A stretch of DNA of 64,000 nt from Pseudomonas sp. Leaf58 (GCF_003627215.1 NZ_CP032678.1:558001-622000); one strand, 5' to 3'; positions 16,632-25,633 are shown, counted from the first letter of the stretch. The notes: generated by a model not told the origin, from the letters alone. Made by a program: numbers and translations.

Positions 16632-17822
16632 TCACAGGATCTTCGAGACCACGCCGGCACCCACGGTGCGACCGCCTTCACGGATCGCGAAGCGCAGGCC
16701 TTCTTCCATCGCCACCGGCTGGATCAGCTCGACAGAGAAGGTCAGGGAGTCACCCGGCATGACCATTTCCACGCCTTCCGGCAGCTGGACGTTGCCGGTA
16801 ACGTCGGTGGTGCGGAAGTAGAACTGCGGGCGGTAGCCCTTGAAGAACGGGGTGTGACGACCGCCTTCTTCCTTGCTCAGCACGTACATTTCCGCTTCGA
16901 ACTTGGTGAAGGCCTTGGCAGTTCCTGGCTTGACCAGCACTTGGCCACGCAGCACGTCTTCACGCTTGATACCGCGCAGCAGGATGCCGCAGTTTTCGCC
17001 GGCACGCCCCTCATCCAGGAGCTTGCGGAACATCTCGACACCCGTGCAGGTCGACTTGATGGTGGGCTTGAGGCCAACCACTTCGACTTCTTCCTGCACG
17101 CGCACGACCCCGCGTTCGATGCGCCCGGTAACCACGGTGCCGCGACCGGAGATCGAGAACACGTCCTCGATCGGCATCAGGAACGGTTTGTCGATTGCAC
17201 GCTCAGGCTGCGGGATGTAGCTGTCGAGGGTCTCGACCAGTTTCTTCACCGCGCTGGTGCCCAGGCCTTTCTCGTCATTACCGTTCAGCGCCATCAGCGC
17301 CGAACCGATGACGATCGGGGTGTCATCGCCAGGGAATTCGTACGCGTTGAGCAGGTCGCGCACTTCCATCTCCACCAGCTCCAGGAGCTCATCGTCATCC
17401 ACCATGTCCGCCTTGTTCAGGAAGACAACGATGTACGGTACGCCCACCTGGCGGGAAAGCAGGATGTGCTCGCGGGTCTGCGGCATCGGGCCGTCAGCGG
17501 CGGAGCAGACCAGGATCGCACCGTCCATCTGGGCGGCGCCGGTGATCATGTTCTTCACGTAGTCCGCGTGGCCGGGGCAGTCAACGTGTGCGTAGTGGCG
17601 AGTGGCCGAGTCGTACTCCACGTGCGACGTGTTGATGGTGATGCCACGCTGCTTCTCTTCGGGCGCGCTGTCGATCTTGTCGAAGTCAACCTTGGCCGAA
17701 CCGAACACTTCCGAGCAGACGCGAGTCAGGGCGGCGGTGAGGGTGGTTTTGCCATGGTCAACGTGGCCGATGGTGCCGACGTTGACGTGGGGTTTGGTGC
17801 GCTCGAACTTTTCCTTAGCCAT
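16632..17822 (-). CDS. tuf: Elongation factor Tu, stand-alone copy
   Basis: EF-Tu is the GTPase that brings aminoacyl-tRNA to the ribosome. The 396-residue protein is full length with all GTPase motifs: GHVDHGKT (residues 19-26), the effector region [17 protein letters not shown] (about 81-85), NKAD (about 136) and GSALM. Domains 2 and 3 are intact ([37 protein letters not shown]). It differs from the typical Pseudomonas protein at many surface positions, for example [26 protein letters not shown] and the C-terminus VVSKIL. It is monocistronic, with its own strong promoter and terminator, and not in a rpsL-rpsG-fusA or secE context. GGGAG lies eight bases before the ATG. It could be a backup factor, or one insensitive to an EF-Tu inhibitor or toxin. 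Confidence 0.97.
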   Translation of the reverse strand: MAKEKFERTKPHVNVGTIGHVDHGKTTLTAALTRVCSEVFGSAKVDFDKIDSAPEEKQRGITINTSHVEYDSATRHYAHVDCPGHADYVKNMITGAAQMDGAILVCSAADGPMPQTREHILLSRQVGVPYIVVFLNKADMVDDDELLELVEMEVRDLLNAYEFPGDDTPIVIGSALMALNGNDEKGLGTSAVKKLVETLDSYIPQPERAIDKPFLMPIEDVFSISGRGTVVTGRIERGVVRVQEEVEVVGLKPTIKSTCTGVEMFRKLLDEGRAGENCGILLRGIKREDVLRGQVLVKPGTAKAFTKFEAEMYVLSKEEGGRHTPFFKGYRPQFYFRTTDVTGNVQLPEGVEMVMPGDSLTFSVELIQPVAMEEGLRFAIREGGRTVGAGVVSKIL

Positions 17823-17869
17823 GCAGAATTCTCCCGTCAGGCTTGCAAGCCGTTATTGGCCGAATTCCC

Positions 17870-17897
17870 ATCATATCCTTTATACGAATATTGTCAA
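17870..17897 (-). promoter_or_regulatory. Sigma-70 promoter of tuf
   Basis: On the minus strand, TTGACA (17892-17897) and TATGAT (17870-17875) are separated by 16 bases, and the -10 lies about 47 bases before the start codon. This is close to consensus and implies strong expression. Confidence 0.8.
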
Positions 17898-18004
17898 CAG
17901 CCCCGATTTTGAATGCATAAAAATTGGCTTAGCAATTTATCTAGAAATCGTTATTTGGAGACGTATTTGCAATGCCTTGGTGTAAAGGCTTAGCCACTAC
18001 TTTG

Positions 18005-18550
18005 TCAGTCCGCTTCGATGTGCACCAGTTTTTGGCTACAGTGCCGGCACTGAAAAATCCTGGCGACAAGCCAGCCAGCTTCCGCTTCCAGCTCATCAAC
18101 ATATTCATCGAGAACCTCGTGTTCGCCGCAATAATCCTCCTGAATTTGCGGGAGCACCTCGGCGTGCTCCTGCCGGATCGTCTTACCATCACAAGCCCCC
18201 AGGAACACGGCTGCATCAGCACAATGGGACAGCCAAATTTGATCCTGCCAGGTGTTGAAGCCCGGTGTACGCTTGCAGATTTCATCTTTCACCGCCCGGC
18301 TCACCTCCTGGTCATTCTGATCGTTCAGGATCAAGTTAGGGTCAGAGAACTCCAGCGCAAGCGCTGAATACGCCTCTCCACTGGCAATGCACCAGGGGCA
18401 GATCGGGATCAGGTTGCCTAAATTAGGGTAGACAGGGCCCATGTACTGGAAGCCTCGGGCTTGTTTGCAAACCCTGCAGACCTGATCAGAAGGGATGAAG
18501 GTGCTCGTTTTGAGGGGATCAGGGTGATAGATAAACACGGGCAGAATCAT
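18005..18550 (-). CDS. cbrC: CbrC family protein
   Basis: A 181-residue protein of the CbrC/UPF0167 family, whose E. coli member affects tolerance to colicin E2; the biochemical role is unknown. Family features are FIYHPDPLKTSTF at the N-terminus, CRVCKQARGFQYMGPVY, and CPWCIASGEAYSAL. A further cysteine pair, CRHCSQK, lies near the C-terminus, so a zinc-binding protein is likely. The ATG at 18548-18550 is chosen because it gives the family-typical start; the frame is open further upstream but crosses a palindromic operator-like site at 18575-18592. The gene is probably monocistronic. Confidence 0.75.
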   Translation of the reverse strand: MILPVFIYHPDPLKTSTFIPSDQVCRVCKQARGFQYMGPVYPNLGNLIPICPWCIASGEAYSALALEFSDPNLILNDQNDQEVSRAVKDEICKRTPGFNTWQDQIWLSHCADAAVFLGACDGKTIRQEHAEVLPQIQEDYCGEHEVLDEYVDELEAEAGWLVARIFQCRHCSQKLVHIEAD

Positions 18551-18574
18551 CGAACATTTCTCAGGTTGGTGTAT

Positions 18575-18592
18575 GGAGTACAAATGTACTCC
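18575..18592. promoter_or_regulatory. LexA2-type operator-like palindrome upstream of cbrC
   Basis: GGAGTACA and TGTACTCC form a perfect palindrome around AA, 24 bases before the cbrC start. It fits AGTAC-N4-GTRCT, the box I recall for the second LexA protein of Pseudomonas putida. A very similar site lies at 52629-52644. Confidence 0.5.
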
Positions 18593-18696
18593 TGGCATAA
18601 AACTGAAGATTAGAGGGTTGTGAACGCAATTCACATTCATTGTGGCGCCAGTCCAGGTAGGGCTGGCCGCTCAGATAGGCCTTGATGCCGGTGGTT

Positions 18697-20160
18697 TCAG
18701 CGCTCAAGCGTGATGGAAGCCTGATCCTTGATGAGATCCTGCTTCTTCAGCGCTTCCTTGAAGCTGGCTCGCACCAGGTTGGTGGCATCACTCAGCCCAT
18801 AATCACTGCCACTTTGAATCGCCCTGCGCATGACCACGCCGCCGCTGGTTTGCTGGTAGATGGCATCTTTTTCCGCCGTGCGTTCGGCAGTGGTGCCAGC
18901 GAAGAGATCGCGAAGGCCTTTGCTGCCCTCAATATGCTGCTGAACCTGGACTTGCGTCATGCCCAGCGTCACGAGGGCAGCCTCATGGTTCATGGCTTGT
19001 TTTTCCACCACCTCAATCGCCTGGGTCAGATGTTCTGCATCGACGGTGCCAGCGCTGAGCGCCTGTTGCTGATTGGCAACTGACTGCTGACTGAGGGCCA
19101 TGAACTCCATGGTCGCTCGGTGCAACGCGCCGTCATCGAGCAGCGCGTCGAAACGCTCCATCATGGCCCTTTTGGCAGGCTCCACCCCGATAGTCAGCTG
19201 CCCGCGAATATGAACCTCTTCGACGATCGACTTGAAGCCAGGGGAATTGACCGAAAGCTTGCCGTTTTCGTAGAAATGGTCTTGGAACAGTTGATTGACG
19301 TAGTCCGTGACCTGCTCATGCGACTTGCCAATGAAGTCCGCAGGATTGACGCCCTTAGCCTGTTCATCGGCCAGGACGCGATAGACCGCCAAGGCATCGG
19401 CGTGGTCGAAATCCCATTTCACGGCCTGTCGGTAGTTGTTGATGACACCCGTGAAACCGTCGTACGAGCCGGTGAGTGCTGCCGTTTGGTACACCGCGTG
19501 CAGATCCGCATAGGCTTCTTTCACCGCCGTTGTGTACAGACCCGCATCGAACGCCGCCATGCGATTTTCCAGGACATAGTCGGCGCCCTTGGCAGCAACT
19601 CCGACCAGGTCGACCGCGCCATCGCCTTCCAGTGCTTGCACCAGGGCGATATTGATCACCGAGTTGATGTTGGCACCGGTTCCTGCCAGGTCTGCCTTGA
19701 GCCCTGGCATGACGGAGAAGTCGATGCAATGGCCCATCTCGTGGTTGGTATTGCTCACCCGCGCCAGCTCGGAATTGACCAGGAGCAGGTCGCCACGGGC
19801 ACCGTGGAAGGACAGGTTGTCACCCGCCTTGACCCAACCATTGTCCTGGAAGTTGACCACACAACCGGGGTCTTTCATGTCCATCACCACGGGTGTCGCC
19901 CTGGGCACATCAGGCAAGCCCTCGTAGGTAACGTCACGGCCCTCGACAAGAAAACGAACCTTCTGGCCGTCCATGCTTTTGGACGCAAAGTAGCGGTTGC
20001 TGGCGAAGTCTGAGGACTTCAGCATGGTATTGTCCTGCACAACCTCCTGTTCAGGCTGCACCTGGAAGTCAGCGGCATTGGCAAAATTCTGAACTGCCAT
20101 GAAACCACAGGTTACCAAAAGTGCAGAAGCAAGGAATCGAGACGGTTTTTTCAGGATCAT
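18697..20160 (-). CDS. Large secreted HExxH (zincin-like) protein
   Basis: A 487-residue exported protein with a signal peptide (RFLASALLVTCGFMAVQNF, cleavage near ANAA). At about residue 140 it has NTNHEMGHCIDF, an HExxH zinc motif. Some 85 residues later, KEAYADLHAVY could supply a third ligand. The C-terminal third is helical and rich in Gln, Ala and Glu. GAGAG precedes the ATG. It stands alone between recA and cbrC with a promoter at 20173-20200. A periplasmic metallopeptidase is the most likely reading, but the substrate is unknown and no known peptidase family is clearly matched. Confidence 0.7.
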   Translation of the reverse strand: MILKKPSRFLASALLVTCGFMAVQNFANAADFQVQPEQEVVQDNTMLKSSDFASNRYFASKSMDGQKVRFLVEGRDVTYEGLPDVPRATPVVMDMKDPGCVVNFQDNGWVKAGDNLSFHGARGDLLLVNSELARVSNTNHEMGHCIDFSVMPGLKADLAGTGANINSVINIALVQALEGDGAVDLVGVAAKGADYVLENRMAAFDAGLYTTAVKEAYADLHAVYQTAALTGSYDGFTGVINNYRQAVKWDFDHADALAVYRVLADEQAKGVNPADFIGKSHEQVTDYVNQLFQDHFYENGKLSVNSPGFKSIVEEVHIRGQLTIGVEPAKRAMMERFDALLDDGALHRATMEFMALSQQSVANQQQALSAGTVDAEHLTQAIEVVEKQAMNHEAALVTLGMTQVQVQQHIEGSKGLRDLFAGTTAERTAEKDAIYQQTSGGVVMRRAIQSGSDYGLSDATNLVRASFKEALKKQDLIKDQASITLER

Positions 20161-20172
20161 GGCAGACTCTCG

Positions 20173-20200
20173 TTTATGGCTACTATTGATGTATTGTCAG
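20173..20200 (-). promoter_or_regulatory. Putative promoter of the large secreted zincin gene
   Basis: On the minus strand, CTGACA (20195-20200) and CATAAA (20173-20178) are separated by 16 bases. The -10 lies close to the ribosome-binding site, so the 5' leader would be very short. Confidence 0.45.
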
Positions 20201-20275
20201 CTTAGACAGCGCGCTCAATCAAGGTTAAAGCGTGCATAAGCTCATGCATTTTCCTGGCTGCCCGGAATCCAGATA

Positions 20276-20311
20276 CAAAAAGGCCAGGCATTCATGACGA
20301 ACCCTGGCCTT
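20276..20311 (-). terminator. Rho-independent terminator of recA
   Basis: On the minus strand AAGGCCAGG and CCTGGCCTT form a nine-base-pair stem with a 14-base loop, followed by a run of five T, just downstream of the recA stop codon. Confidence 0.8.
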
Positions 20312-20326
20312 GTGCTTCAGCGTTGA

Positions 20327-21715
20327 TCAGTCGATGAAACCCTGAACCAGCACTCGCACGCTCTGATCGTCATCCAGGGTCTTCTGGGCGTCAAGGCGGC
20401 TGGCACCGATGTTGCGATCTTGGAAGTAGAAGCCATCCGCTCGCTGCTCGATGACGTCGCACTCCACGGCCACATCAATTAGCAGGATCTCATCCGGATC
20501 GGGCTGCTCGTTGACCGGAGGAAGCTCTCCTGTAGCCGACTTAATCAGCGCTGCCGACACCGAGGTCACCTTCGCAACAGGTTCATTGGCTGCCGCGCTG
20601 TGCGGCGTGGACGCTGCAGGGGCGCTTGCTGTGGACTTCTGTGGGCTGGCCACTGACTTGGCGGCAGAAGCCAGGCTGGTTAGCGTAGCTTGGGGGGCAT
20701 CGTTTCGTTCAGCCGGGATGGCCCTGGCCAAATGCTTTGCCCGGATGGCTGCTTCGATTTCGTTCGAGATGGCAGGGTTATCCAGCAGGTACTTGGCGGT
20801 GTTGGCTTTGCCCTGGCCGATCTTGTTCCCCTTGTAGGAGTACCAGGCCCCCGCTTTTTCGATCAGACCGTCAGCAACACCGATGTCCACAAGTTCCAGC
20901 GGCTTGGCGATGCCTTGGCCATAGAGGATGGCGAACTCTGCCTGGCGGAAGGGTGGGGAGACCTTGTTCTTGACCACCTTGACACGGGTTTCGCTGCCCA
21001 CCACTTCGTCGCCTTCCTTCACGCTGCCGGTACGGCGAATGTCCAGACGTACCGAGGCATAGAACTTCAGCGCATTGCCACCGGTCGTGGTTTCCGGACT
21101 ACCGAACATGACACCGATCTTCATCCGGATCTGGTTGATGAAGATGACCAGGCAGTTGGCATTCTTGATGTTACCGGTGATCTTGCGCAGCGCCTGGGAC
21201 ATCAACCGGGCCTGCAGACCCACGTGCATATCCCCCATCTCGCCTTCGATCTCGGCCTTAGGTACCAGGGCAGCCACGGAGTCGACGATGATCACGTCGA
21301 CGGCATTGGAGCGCACCAACATGTCGGTGATCTCCAGTGCCTGCTCACCCGTGTCAGGTTGCGAGACCAGCAGGTCATCCACGTTGACGCCCAGCTTGCC
21401 GGCGTATTCAGGATCGAGCGCATGTTCGGCATCAACGAACGCACAGGTGTGACCCAGCTTCTGCGCCTGGGCAATTACCGAAAGGGTCAGCGTGGTTTTA
21501 CCGGAGGATTCAGGGCCATAGATCTCAACGATGCGGCCTTTCGGCAGCCCGCCGATGCCCAGCGCGATGTCCAGTCCCAAAGATCCTGTCGAAATGGCAG
21601 GGATCGGCTGGCGATCGTGATCACCCATGCGCATGACCGCGCCTTTCCCGAACTGGCGTTCGATTTGTAACAACGCGGCAGAAAGCGCCTGCTGCTTCTG
21701 GGGAGATTGAGACAT
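20327..21715 (-). CDS. recA: RecA recombinase with an extra C-terminal domain
   Basis: RecA forms filaments on single-stranded DNA, catalyses strand exchange and stimulates LexA self-cleavage. The core (about residues 1-333) is complete: GPESSGKTT (67-75), [48 protein letters not shown], and a C-terminal region ending [12 protein letters not shown]. The protein has 462 residues, against about 350 in the family. After an Ala/Ser/Pro-rich linker (about 345-395) there is a compact extra segment ([17 protein letters not shown] ... [16 protein letters not shown]) that I do not recognise. The usual acidic tail is absent. It has its own promoter and terminator and is not followed by recX. Confidence 0.95.
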   Translation of the reverse strand: MSQSPQKQQALSAALLQIERQFGKGAVMRMGDHDRQPIPAISTGSLGLDIALGIGGLPKGRIVEIYGPESSGKTTLTLSVIAQAQKLGHTCAFVDAEHALDPEYAGKLGVNVDDLLVSQPDTGEQALEITDMLVRSNAVDVIIVDSVAALVPKAEIEGEMGDMHVGLQARLMSQALRKITGNIKNANCLVIFINQIRMKIGVMFGSPETTTGGNALKFYASVRLDIRRTGSVKEGDEVVGSETRVKVVKNKVSPPFRQAEFAILYGQGIAKPLELVDIGVADGLIEKAGAWYSYKGNKIGQGKANTAKYLLDNPAISNEIEAAIRAKHLARAIPAERNDAPQATLTSLASAAKSVASPQKSTASAPAASTPHSAAANEPVAKVTSVSAALIKSATGELPPVNEQPDPDEILLIDVAVECDVIEQRADGFYFQDRNIGASRLDAQKTLDDDQSVRVLVQGFID

Positions 21716-21748
21716 AGAGGCTCCGGAAACGGGGGTAGGTAGTGCTCC

Positions 21749-21776
21749 ATATTAGGGCTACCAGGAATTTTGTCAA
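21749..21776 (-). promoter_or_regulatory. Sigma-70 promoter of recA
   Basis: On the minus strand, TTGACA (21771-21776) and TAATAT (21749-21754) are spaced by 16 bases. No canonical LexA box (CTG-N10-CAG) overlaps it, unlike chromosomal recA promoters. Confidence 0.75.
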
Positions 21777-21866
21777 TAATCGCTCAAGCCCGCCAACGAA
21801 CCTGCTCTAGAATCCGCAATTGAAAGGGTCGTGTCCAGCAATGGCGGTGCTTTTATGGTGAAAACG

Positions 21867-21894
21867 TTGACAATTTGCCAATAAACAGTAAACT
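21867..21894 (+). promoter_or_regulatory. Sigma-70 promoter of the sigma-factor gene
   Basis: TTGACA (21867-21872) and TAAACT (21889-21894) are separated by 16 bases. The divergent recA promoter lies less than 100 bases away. Confidence 0.65.
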
Positions 21895-21927
21895 CGAATT
21901 CATGGAAAAACACAGGACATCACGACG

Positions 21928-22727
21928 ATGTTTGCACACACCCTTTGAACGCCTCAACCGCCACGCACGTCAGTCGGATCAAGCCCTTGTCACACGAGCG
22001 GTGCAATGAGCTGCTTGTCAATGTCAGGCAGGACAACTGCCGCAAATCCTTTGATGCTGTGGTGACCAGCTTCATGCCATTGGCTCTGAGCGTGGCCATG
22101 AAGTTTCGCCACCGGGGTGATGTCAACGACTTGTTTCAAATCGCCTGCATGAACCTGATGGATGCGACACGCACATTCAATGACGGTTTCGCCACTCATT
22201 TTCCGAGCCATGCGCGTACCTGGATCACCTTGGGCCTTCGCCGTCACCTGCTGTTCGAATCGCGGCTGATCAAGGTGCCAGAGAACCGGGCAATTTTGAA
22301 ATGCTATCGCCGTATGCATCAGTTCAGTGCCGACAAGCCACCCACTGCGTCGCAGATCAGCGCCTTTACCAAAACCCATGCTGTGACCAAGGATGAGTTC
22401 CTGGCGGCTTATGAGCTGTATTTTGCCACCTATGAATCCACCAGTCAGGGCATCGACGATGAGGCAGACCCCCTGGAATCGCGTTTGTCCAATGGACTGA
22501 CACTGGAGGACGAGGTGATCGCTGCTGACGAGCAAGCGGATACGGTGAAAATCGTAAACCGCCTGATGAACGTACTCACCGATCGAGAGCAGACCGTGAT
22601 CCGCGCCAGGGTGCTGCAGGACGAGCCTGTTCAGCTGCGCCTGGTGGGAGAAGAAATGGGGGTTTCCTGCGAGCGCGTACGCCAGATCGAGAAGCAGGCC
22701 CTCAACAAAATCCGGATGGCGGCTTGA
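21928..22727 (+). CDS. Sigma-70 family factor, sigma-32-like
   Basis: A primary-type alternative sigma factor of the RpoH size class (about 266 residues). Region 2 is clear (VVTSFMPLALSVAMKFRHRG, VNDLFQIACMNLMDATRTF) and region 4 carries the helix-turn-helix (LTDREQTVIRARVLQ ... LVGEEMGVSCERVRQIEKQAL). The start is a problem. The protein frame reaches back only to a TTG at 21945, with no ribosome-binding site. The ATG at 21928 has AGGA ten bases upstream but is in another frame, which ends after six codons. Adding one T in the TTT run near 21945 joins them. I therefore place the start at 21928 and suspect a one-base loss. It may direct element-specific transcription. Confidence 0.75.
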
Positions 22728-22840
22728 TCAGCTCTCGCTGAGACCTTTGCTTGCAAACGCCAGGCGTGTAGCAGGTGCGCGCTACCTGCAGCCTGGTGGG
22801 GCGGGTTCATCACCCATGGCTTCTTAACGCCCTGACCGCG

Positions 22841-22993
22841 CTAAAGGGCGCCTGTCGGCCATTTCAGTGCTGGATCGTTTCTCACAAGGCTGGGCGCAGG
22901 ACTGTCATCATCGATCGGCTCACGCTGGGTGCTGACCCTATGCCTGCAATCCAGGCAGCATTTCTTGATATCGCTGGCGACCAGGGCTTTCAA
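22841..22993 (-). CDS. Possible 50-residue cysteine-rich protein
   Basis: A short frame with coding character directly downstream of the EF-Ts-like gene: KALVASDIKKCCLDCRHRV, then QREPIDDDSPAPSLV. The CCLDC cluster suggests a metal site. It has no ATG in frame. The likely ATG at 23009 lies in another frame, so either a TTG (22991-22993) is the start or a small indel separates the two. No function is assigned. Confidence 0.35.
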   Translation of the reverse strand: MKALVASDIKKCCLDCRHRVSTQREPIDDDSPAPSLVRNDPALKWPTGAL

Positions 22994-23015
22994 GGCGCCG
23001 CCCGCTCATTTGAAA

Positions 23016-23300
23016 TCAAGGCTCGACAGGGCTCGGCTGCACATCCACGTGGCGAATCTTGCCATCGCTTCCCATTTCAAGTCCCCTGGCATAGCTTTGG
23101 GCTTGCCGAAGCTGCCAAGCAAGGCGATCACCTTTGACATGAACACACAGTCCAATCGTTCGCAAGTGGCCGACCGCAAGCAGCGGATCGCCATTGGCAG
23201 CGCGCAAGACTTTCTGGCAGTTCGTAATGGATTCGCCAGTGAACTCGCGCATTGCCTTGAGGACTGCGGCGATGACTGTGGGGTCTTGTGAAGTGGGCAT
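23016..23300 (-). CDS. Small protein resembling the EF-Ts N-terminal (UBA/TS-N) domain
   Basis: A 94-residue protein whose first 45 residues (IAAVLKAMREFTGESITNC, QKVLRAANGDPLLAVGHLR) follow the pattern of the TS-N domain of elongation factor Ts. That domain has VKELRxxTGAGxxDCKKAL, then xANGDxxxAxxxLR. In EF-Ts this three-helix module docks on EF-Tu. The EF-Ts core and dimerisation domains are absent; the C-terminal half is short and basic. The ATG at 23298-23300 follows AAGG by four bases; a GTG at 23426 would add 42 residues with a CNHC motif. This element also carries its own EF-Tu, which makes a link to it worth testing. Confidence 0.55.
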   Translation of the reverse strand: MPTSQDPTVIAAVLKAMREFTGESITNCQKVLRAANGDPLLAVGHLRTIGLCVHVKGDRLAWQLRQAQSYARGLEMGSDGKIRHVDVQPSPVEP

Positions 23301-23483
23301 AGGGCCTTGCTCCAGGGCAATCGGTTCTTCCCTCGGGGCTTCATCCCGAGGGCTGCGGCAATGATTGCATTGAGCTTGATTCGCTTCGCAATCGAAGGGC
23401 TGCAGTGTAAAATCAAAGTCAATCACGGTTTAAGCCATTATTGACTATAGATGCTTAAATAACAACTTAAAAAGGGCTTCACC

Positions 23484-23957
23484 ATGCGCGATCGGTTCGT
23501 TTTCCTCGATACAGAGTTCACACAGCTTTCTGAATCAGCCTGTCTGATTTCCCTGGCCTTGGTCGCAGACACTGGTGAGCAGTATTACGCAGAGATCACC
23601 AACGGGTGGTCGGTAGACAGCTGCTCGGATTTTGTGAAGAGTATAGTTCTGCCGCAGCTGACCCCTCTGGAATATGGACGCAGCGCACTTCAGGCAGGCA
23701 TTGAAATCCAGGAATTTGTGGAATCGCTCGGCAGGCCGGTCAAAATTGTGACCGACTGCGCCGATTTCGACTGGTGTTTTCTGTGTCAACTCACCTTCGA
23801 CGTCGGCCTATGGCCCCAAAACGCGAGCATCCATTGGGTTCATGTCAGTTCTCTGCTGAGTAAAGAGGAAATTGCCACATACCGAGCTGCAGCGCCGCAT
23901 CACGCGCTTAAAGACGCACGCATTTATGCAGACCTATTCAATAAATCAAAGAAATGA
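23484..23957 (+). CDS. DEDD-type 3'-5' exoribonuclease-like protein
   Basis: A 157-residue protein resembling the Rv2179c-like 3'-5' exoribonuclease family (RNase H fold). The acidic metal-binding motifs are in order: FLDTEFTQ at the N-terminus (Asp and Glu), VTDCADFDWCF in the middle, and HHALKDARIYADLF at the C-terminus (His and Asp of the ExoIII motif). The length matches the family. It would degrade single-stranded RNA or act on short oligonucleotides; the cellular substrate is not predictable. It is preceded by about 190 bases of intergenic DNA and probably has its own promoter. Confidence 0.75.
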   Translation: MRDRFVFLDTEFTQLSESACLISLALVADTGEQYYAEITNGWSVDSCSDFVKSIVLPQLTPLEYGRSALQAGIEIQEFVESLGRPVKIVTDCADFDWCFLCQLTFDVGLWPQNASIHWVHVSSLLSKEEIATYRAAAPHHALKDARIYADLFNKSKK

Positions 23958-24091
23958 AATTCCCGCTCATTTGTTAATATTGTGTAAAGAATAGTAGCCA
24001 TTTGATATTGGCAGTCGTCATGATATGCACTACTATAATGGCAAGGCTTTGAGGCGCATTGCCCGAACTACTATTGCGAGGTTTTTGCGTT

Positions 24092-24505
24092 ATGAAGCTA
24101 CTGATGGGCGTCCACCGCAAAGAATTCCGCGCCTGGTCGGGTGGGCGACTCGATATCGTCAAGTCGAGCGGAGATTGTTTCCAGTTCTTCATCCATTCCG
24201 AGGGTGCCACCTTGGGAGTCGAGGTCGGCCAGGATGAAGCCTCGCAAATTGCCCAGCAGATGCTGGACATCTGCGCCTTCAGTGGCCAGCGCAGCGCTCT
24301 GGATCAGCTGCGCAGCTCATTGCACCTGGAAAATTCGCTGGGCGAAACACTGGTTGTCCAATATGTCAATGACGGTGAGCCATTCCGTGAAGGCGTGCGT
24401 CTTGCCCTGGCAGTGAAGGGTCGTTGGGATCTGGGGGAAAGTCTGGATTTTGAACACCATGAAGCGAAGGGTATTGCCAGTTTTTTGCAGCATGTGGAGC
24501 AGTAG
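24092..24505 (+). CDS. Hypothetical protein
   Basis: A 137-residue protein that starts MKLLMGVHRKEFRAWSG. It looks soluble, with a beta-rich first half (FQFFIHSEGATLGVEVG) and helices after it (ASQIAQQMLDICAF). GAGG lies upstream of the ATG at 24092 with a long gap. The frame also allows a start 11 codons earlier. It begins a run of same-strand unknown genes at 24559 and 25007. No family is recognised. Confidence 0.65.
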   Translation: MKLLMGVHRKEFRAWSGGRLDIVKSSGDCFQFFIHSEGATLGVEVGQDEASQIAQQMLDICAFSGQRSALDQLRSSLHLENSLGETLVVQYVNDGEPFREGVRLALAVKGRWDLGESLDFEHHEAKGIASFLQHVEQ

Positions 24506-24558
24506 CGCTTCTCTGAGATTTAACTCATAGATCAAACTGTGAAGAAAGGAGAGATACC

Positions 24559-24999
24559 ATGAAACCCAATCCATTGCTGATTGAACTGTACGAAACCGAT
24601 GAGACTGGAAAGCCAAAACCCCTGTTTGAAATCAAACATGGCCCCTCACCGAAAAAGGCTCCACTCGTTTTGCACCATGCACTGCATGCTCTACCGGCGC
24701 TCGAAGCGATCGACAAGCGCATTGACGAGATCCTCTCGTCGCTTGGAAAGCGTGGGCAGAATGTTGCCGAGCTGATGGATGAGGTCGAGGCCCTGCAGAT
24801 TCATGGCTGCAAGCTATTTGCCCAAACCATTTACCTGGATACCAGTGACCGCAATTCCTGGCTATCCATCAACCAATGCATGACCCATCAGCCTCGCTCG
24901 AATTCGGTCTATGGCTCCCACGCCAAAAATCTGAAGGCATTCTGGAAAGGGAGTTTGCATCCCGCGTCCCCAAGCGTCGAGCCCGCTGTCAGCCTGTGA
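24559..24999 (+). CDS. Hypothetical protein
   Basis: A 146-residue soluble protein with a strong ribosome-binding site (GAAAGGAGAGATACC before the ATG). The centre has a helical segment (LEAIDKRIDEILSSLGKRG, VAELMDEVEALQIHG) and the C-terminal third is basic (AKNLKAFWKGS). It lies seven bases before the next gene, so the two are probably translated from one message. No known family or motif is recognised. Confidence 0.7.
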   Translation: MKPNPLLIELYETDETGKPKPLFEIKHGPSPKKAPLVLHHALHALPALEAIDKRIDEILSSLGKRGQNVAELMDEVEALQIHGCKLFAQTIYLDTSDRNSWLSINQCMTHQPRSNSVYGSHAKNLKAFWKGSLHPASPSVEPAVSL

Positions 25000-25006
25000 G
25001 AAACAC

Positions 25007-25573
25007 ATGAATCGCGCAAGAGAGTTCAAAGCCAAGCTCCACAAACGCTTCGGTAGCCTCCAGGCCATCGGGGCGTATCTTGCGGATCTGAATACCAATG
25101 AAACCGAGGAGGCGTTCACTGCCAACCCGGAAAACTGTGGCGTGATGTTTCGAGCGACCCATCGCCTGGCCAATGGCAAGCCGATGTACGATGCATGCAA
25201 CTGCGCTGAATACATTCTGGATTCGGTAGAGGAGGAGGGTGGCCGTTATGGATTCCAAATTATCAATAACCAAACTGCTGCCGGCGACTGCTATCCACGC
25301 GGGCATCACACCTTTGTGGTGCTCAACTCTCGCTTTGTCGTCGACATCTGGATCAGCCTCTATGCCGAACGAACCGCTCAGGTTGTGTTCGACTTGCTCG
25401 ACAAAAACGATCATGAGCTGATTCAGCATCTGTACGGTGATCCGGAGCAATGGTGCGTCTGGGACAAAGAGCAGCAGGTGTACCAGCCCTGCATCCAGCT
25501 TCCAGACAATCAGCGGCCACGGCTGGGGCATTATTTGAAGTTGGTGGCAGCCTTGGAGCCGGGGAGCCTGTAG
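25007..25573 (+). CDS. Hypothetical protein with possible Cys-His-Asp triad
   Basis: A 188-residue protein. YDACNCAEYILDSVE (Cys at the start of a helix), RGHHTFVVLNSRFVVDIW (His then Asp on adjacent strands) are arranged like the catalytic triad of papain-fold proteins such as transglutaminase- or NlpC-type enzymes. That is inference from spacing only. The start at 25007 is seven bases after the previous stop. The convergent gene at 25634 encodes a different protein with the same Cys...His...Asp arrangement. Confidence 0.6.
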   Translation: MNRAREFKAKLHKRFGSLQAIGAYLADLNTNETEEAFTANPENCGVMFRATHRLANGKPMYDACNCAEYILDSVEEEGGRYGFQIINNQTAAGDCYPRGHHTFVVLNSRFVVDIWISLYAERTAQVVFDLLDKNDHELIQHLYGDPEQWCVWDKEQQVYQPCIQLPDNQRPRLGHYLKLVAALEPGSL

Positions 25574-25633
25574 CCCCGTGAAGCTCGAATCTACAGGCCT
25601 TGTTAGCTGTCTGTGGACGTACGAACAACTTGA

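Noticed and set aside
16620..17912. Long plus-strand frame opposite tuf
   Set aside because: It is the antisense of a complete EF-Tu gene and has no motif of its own.
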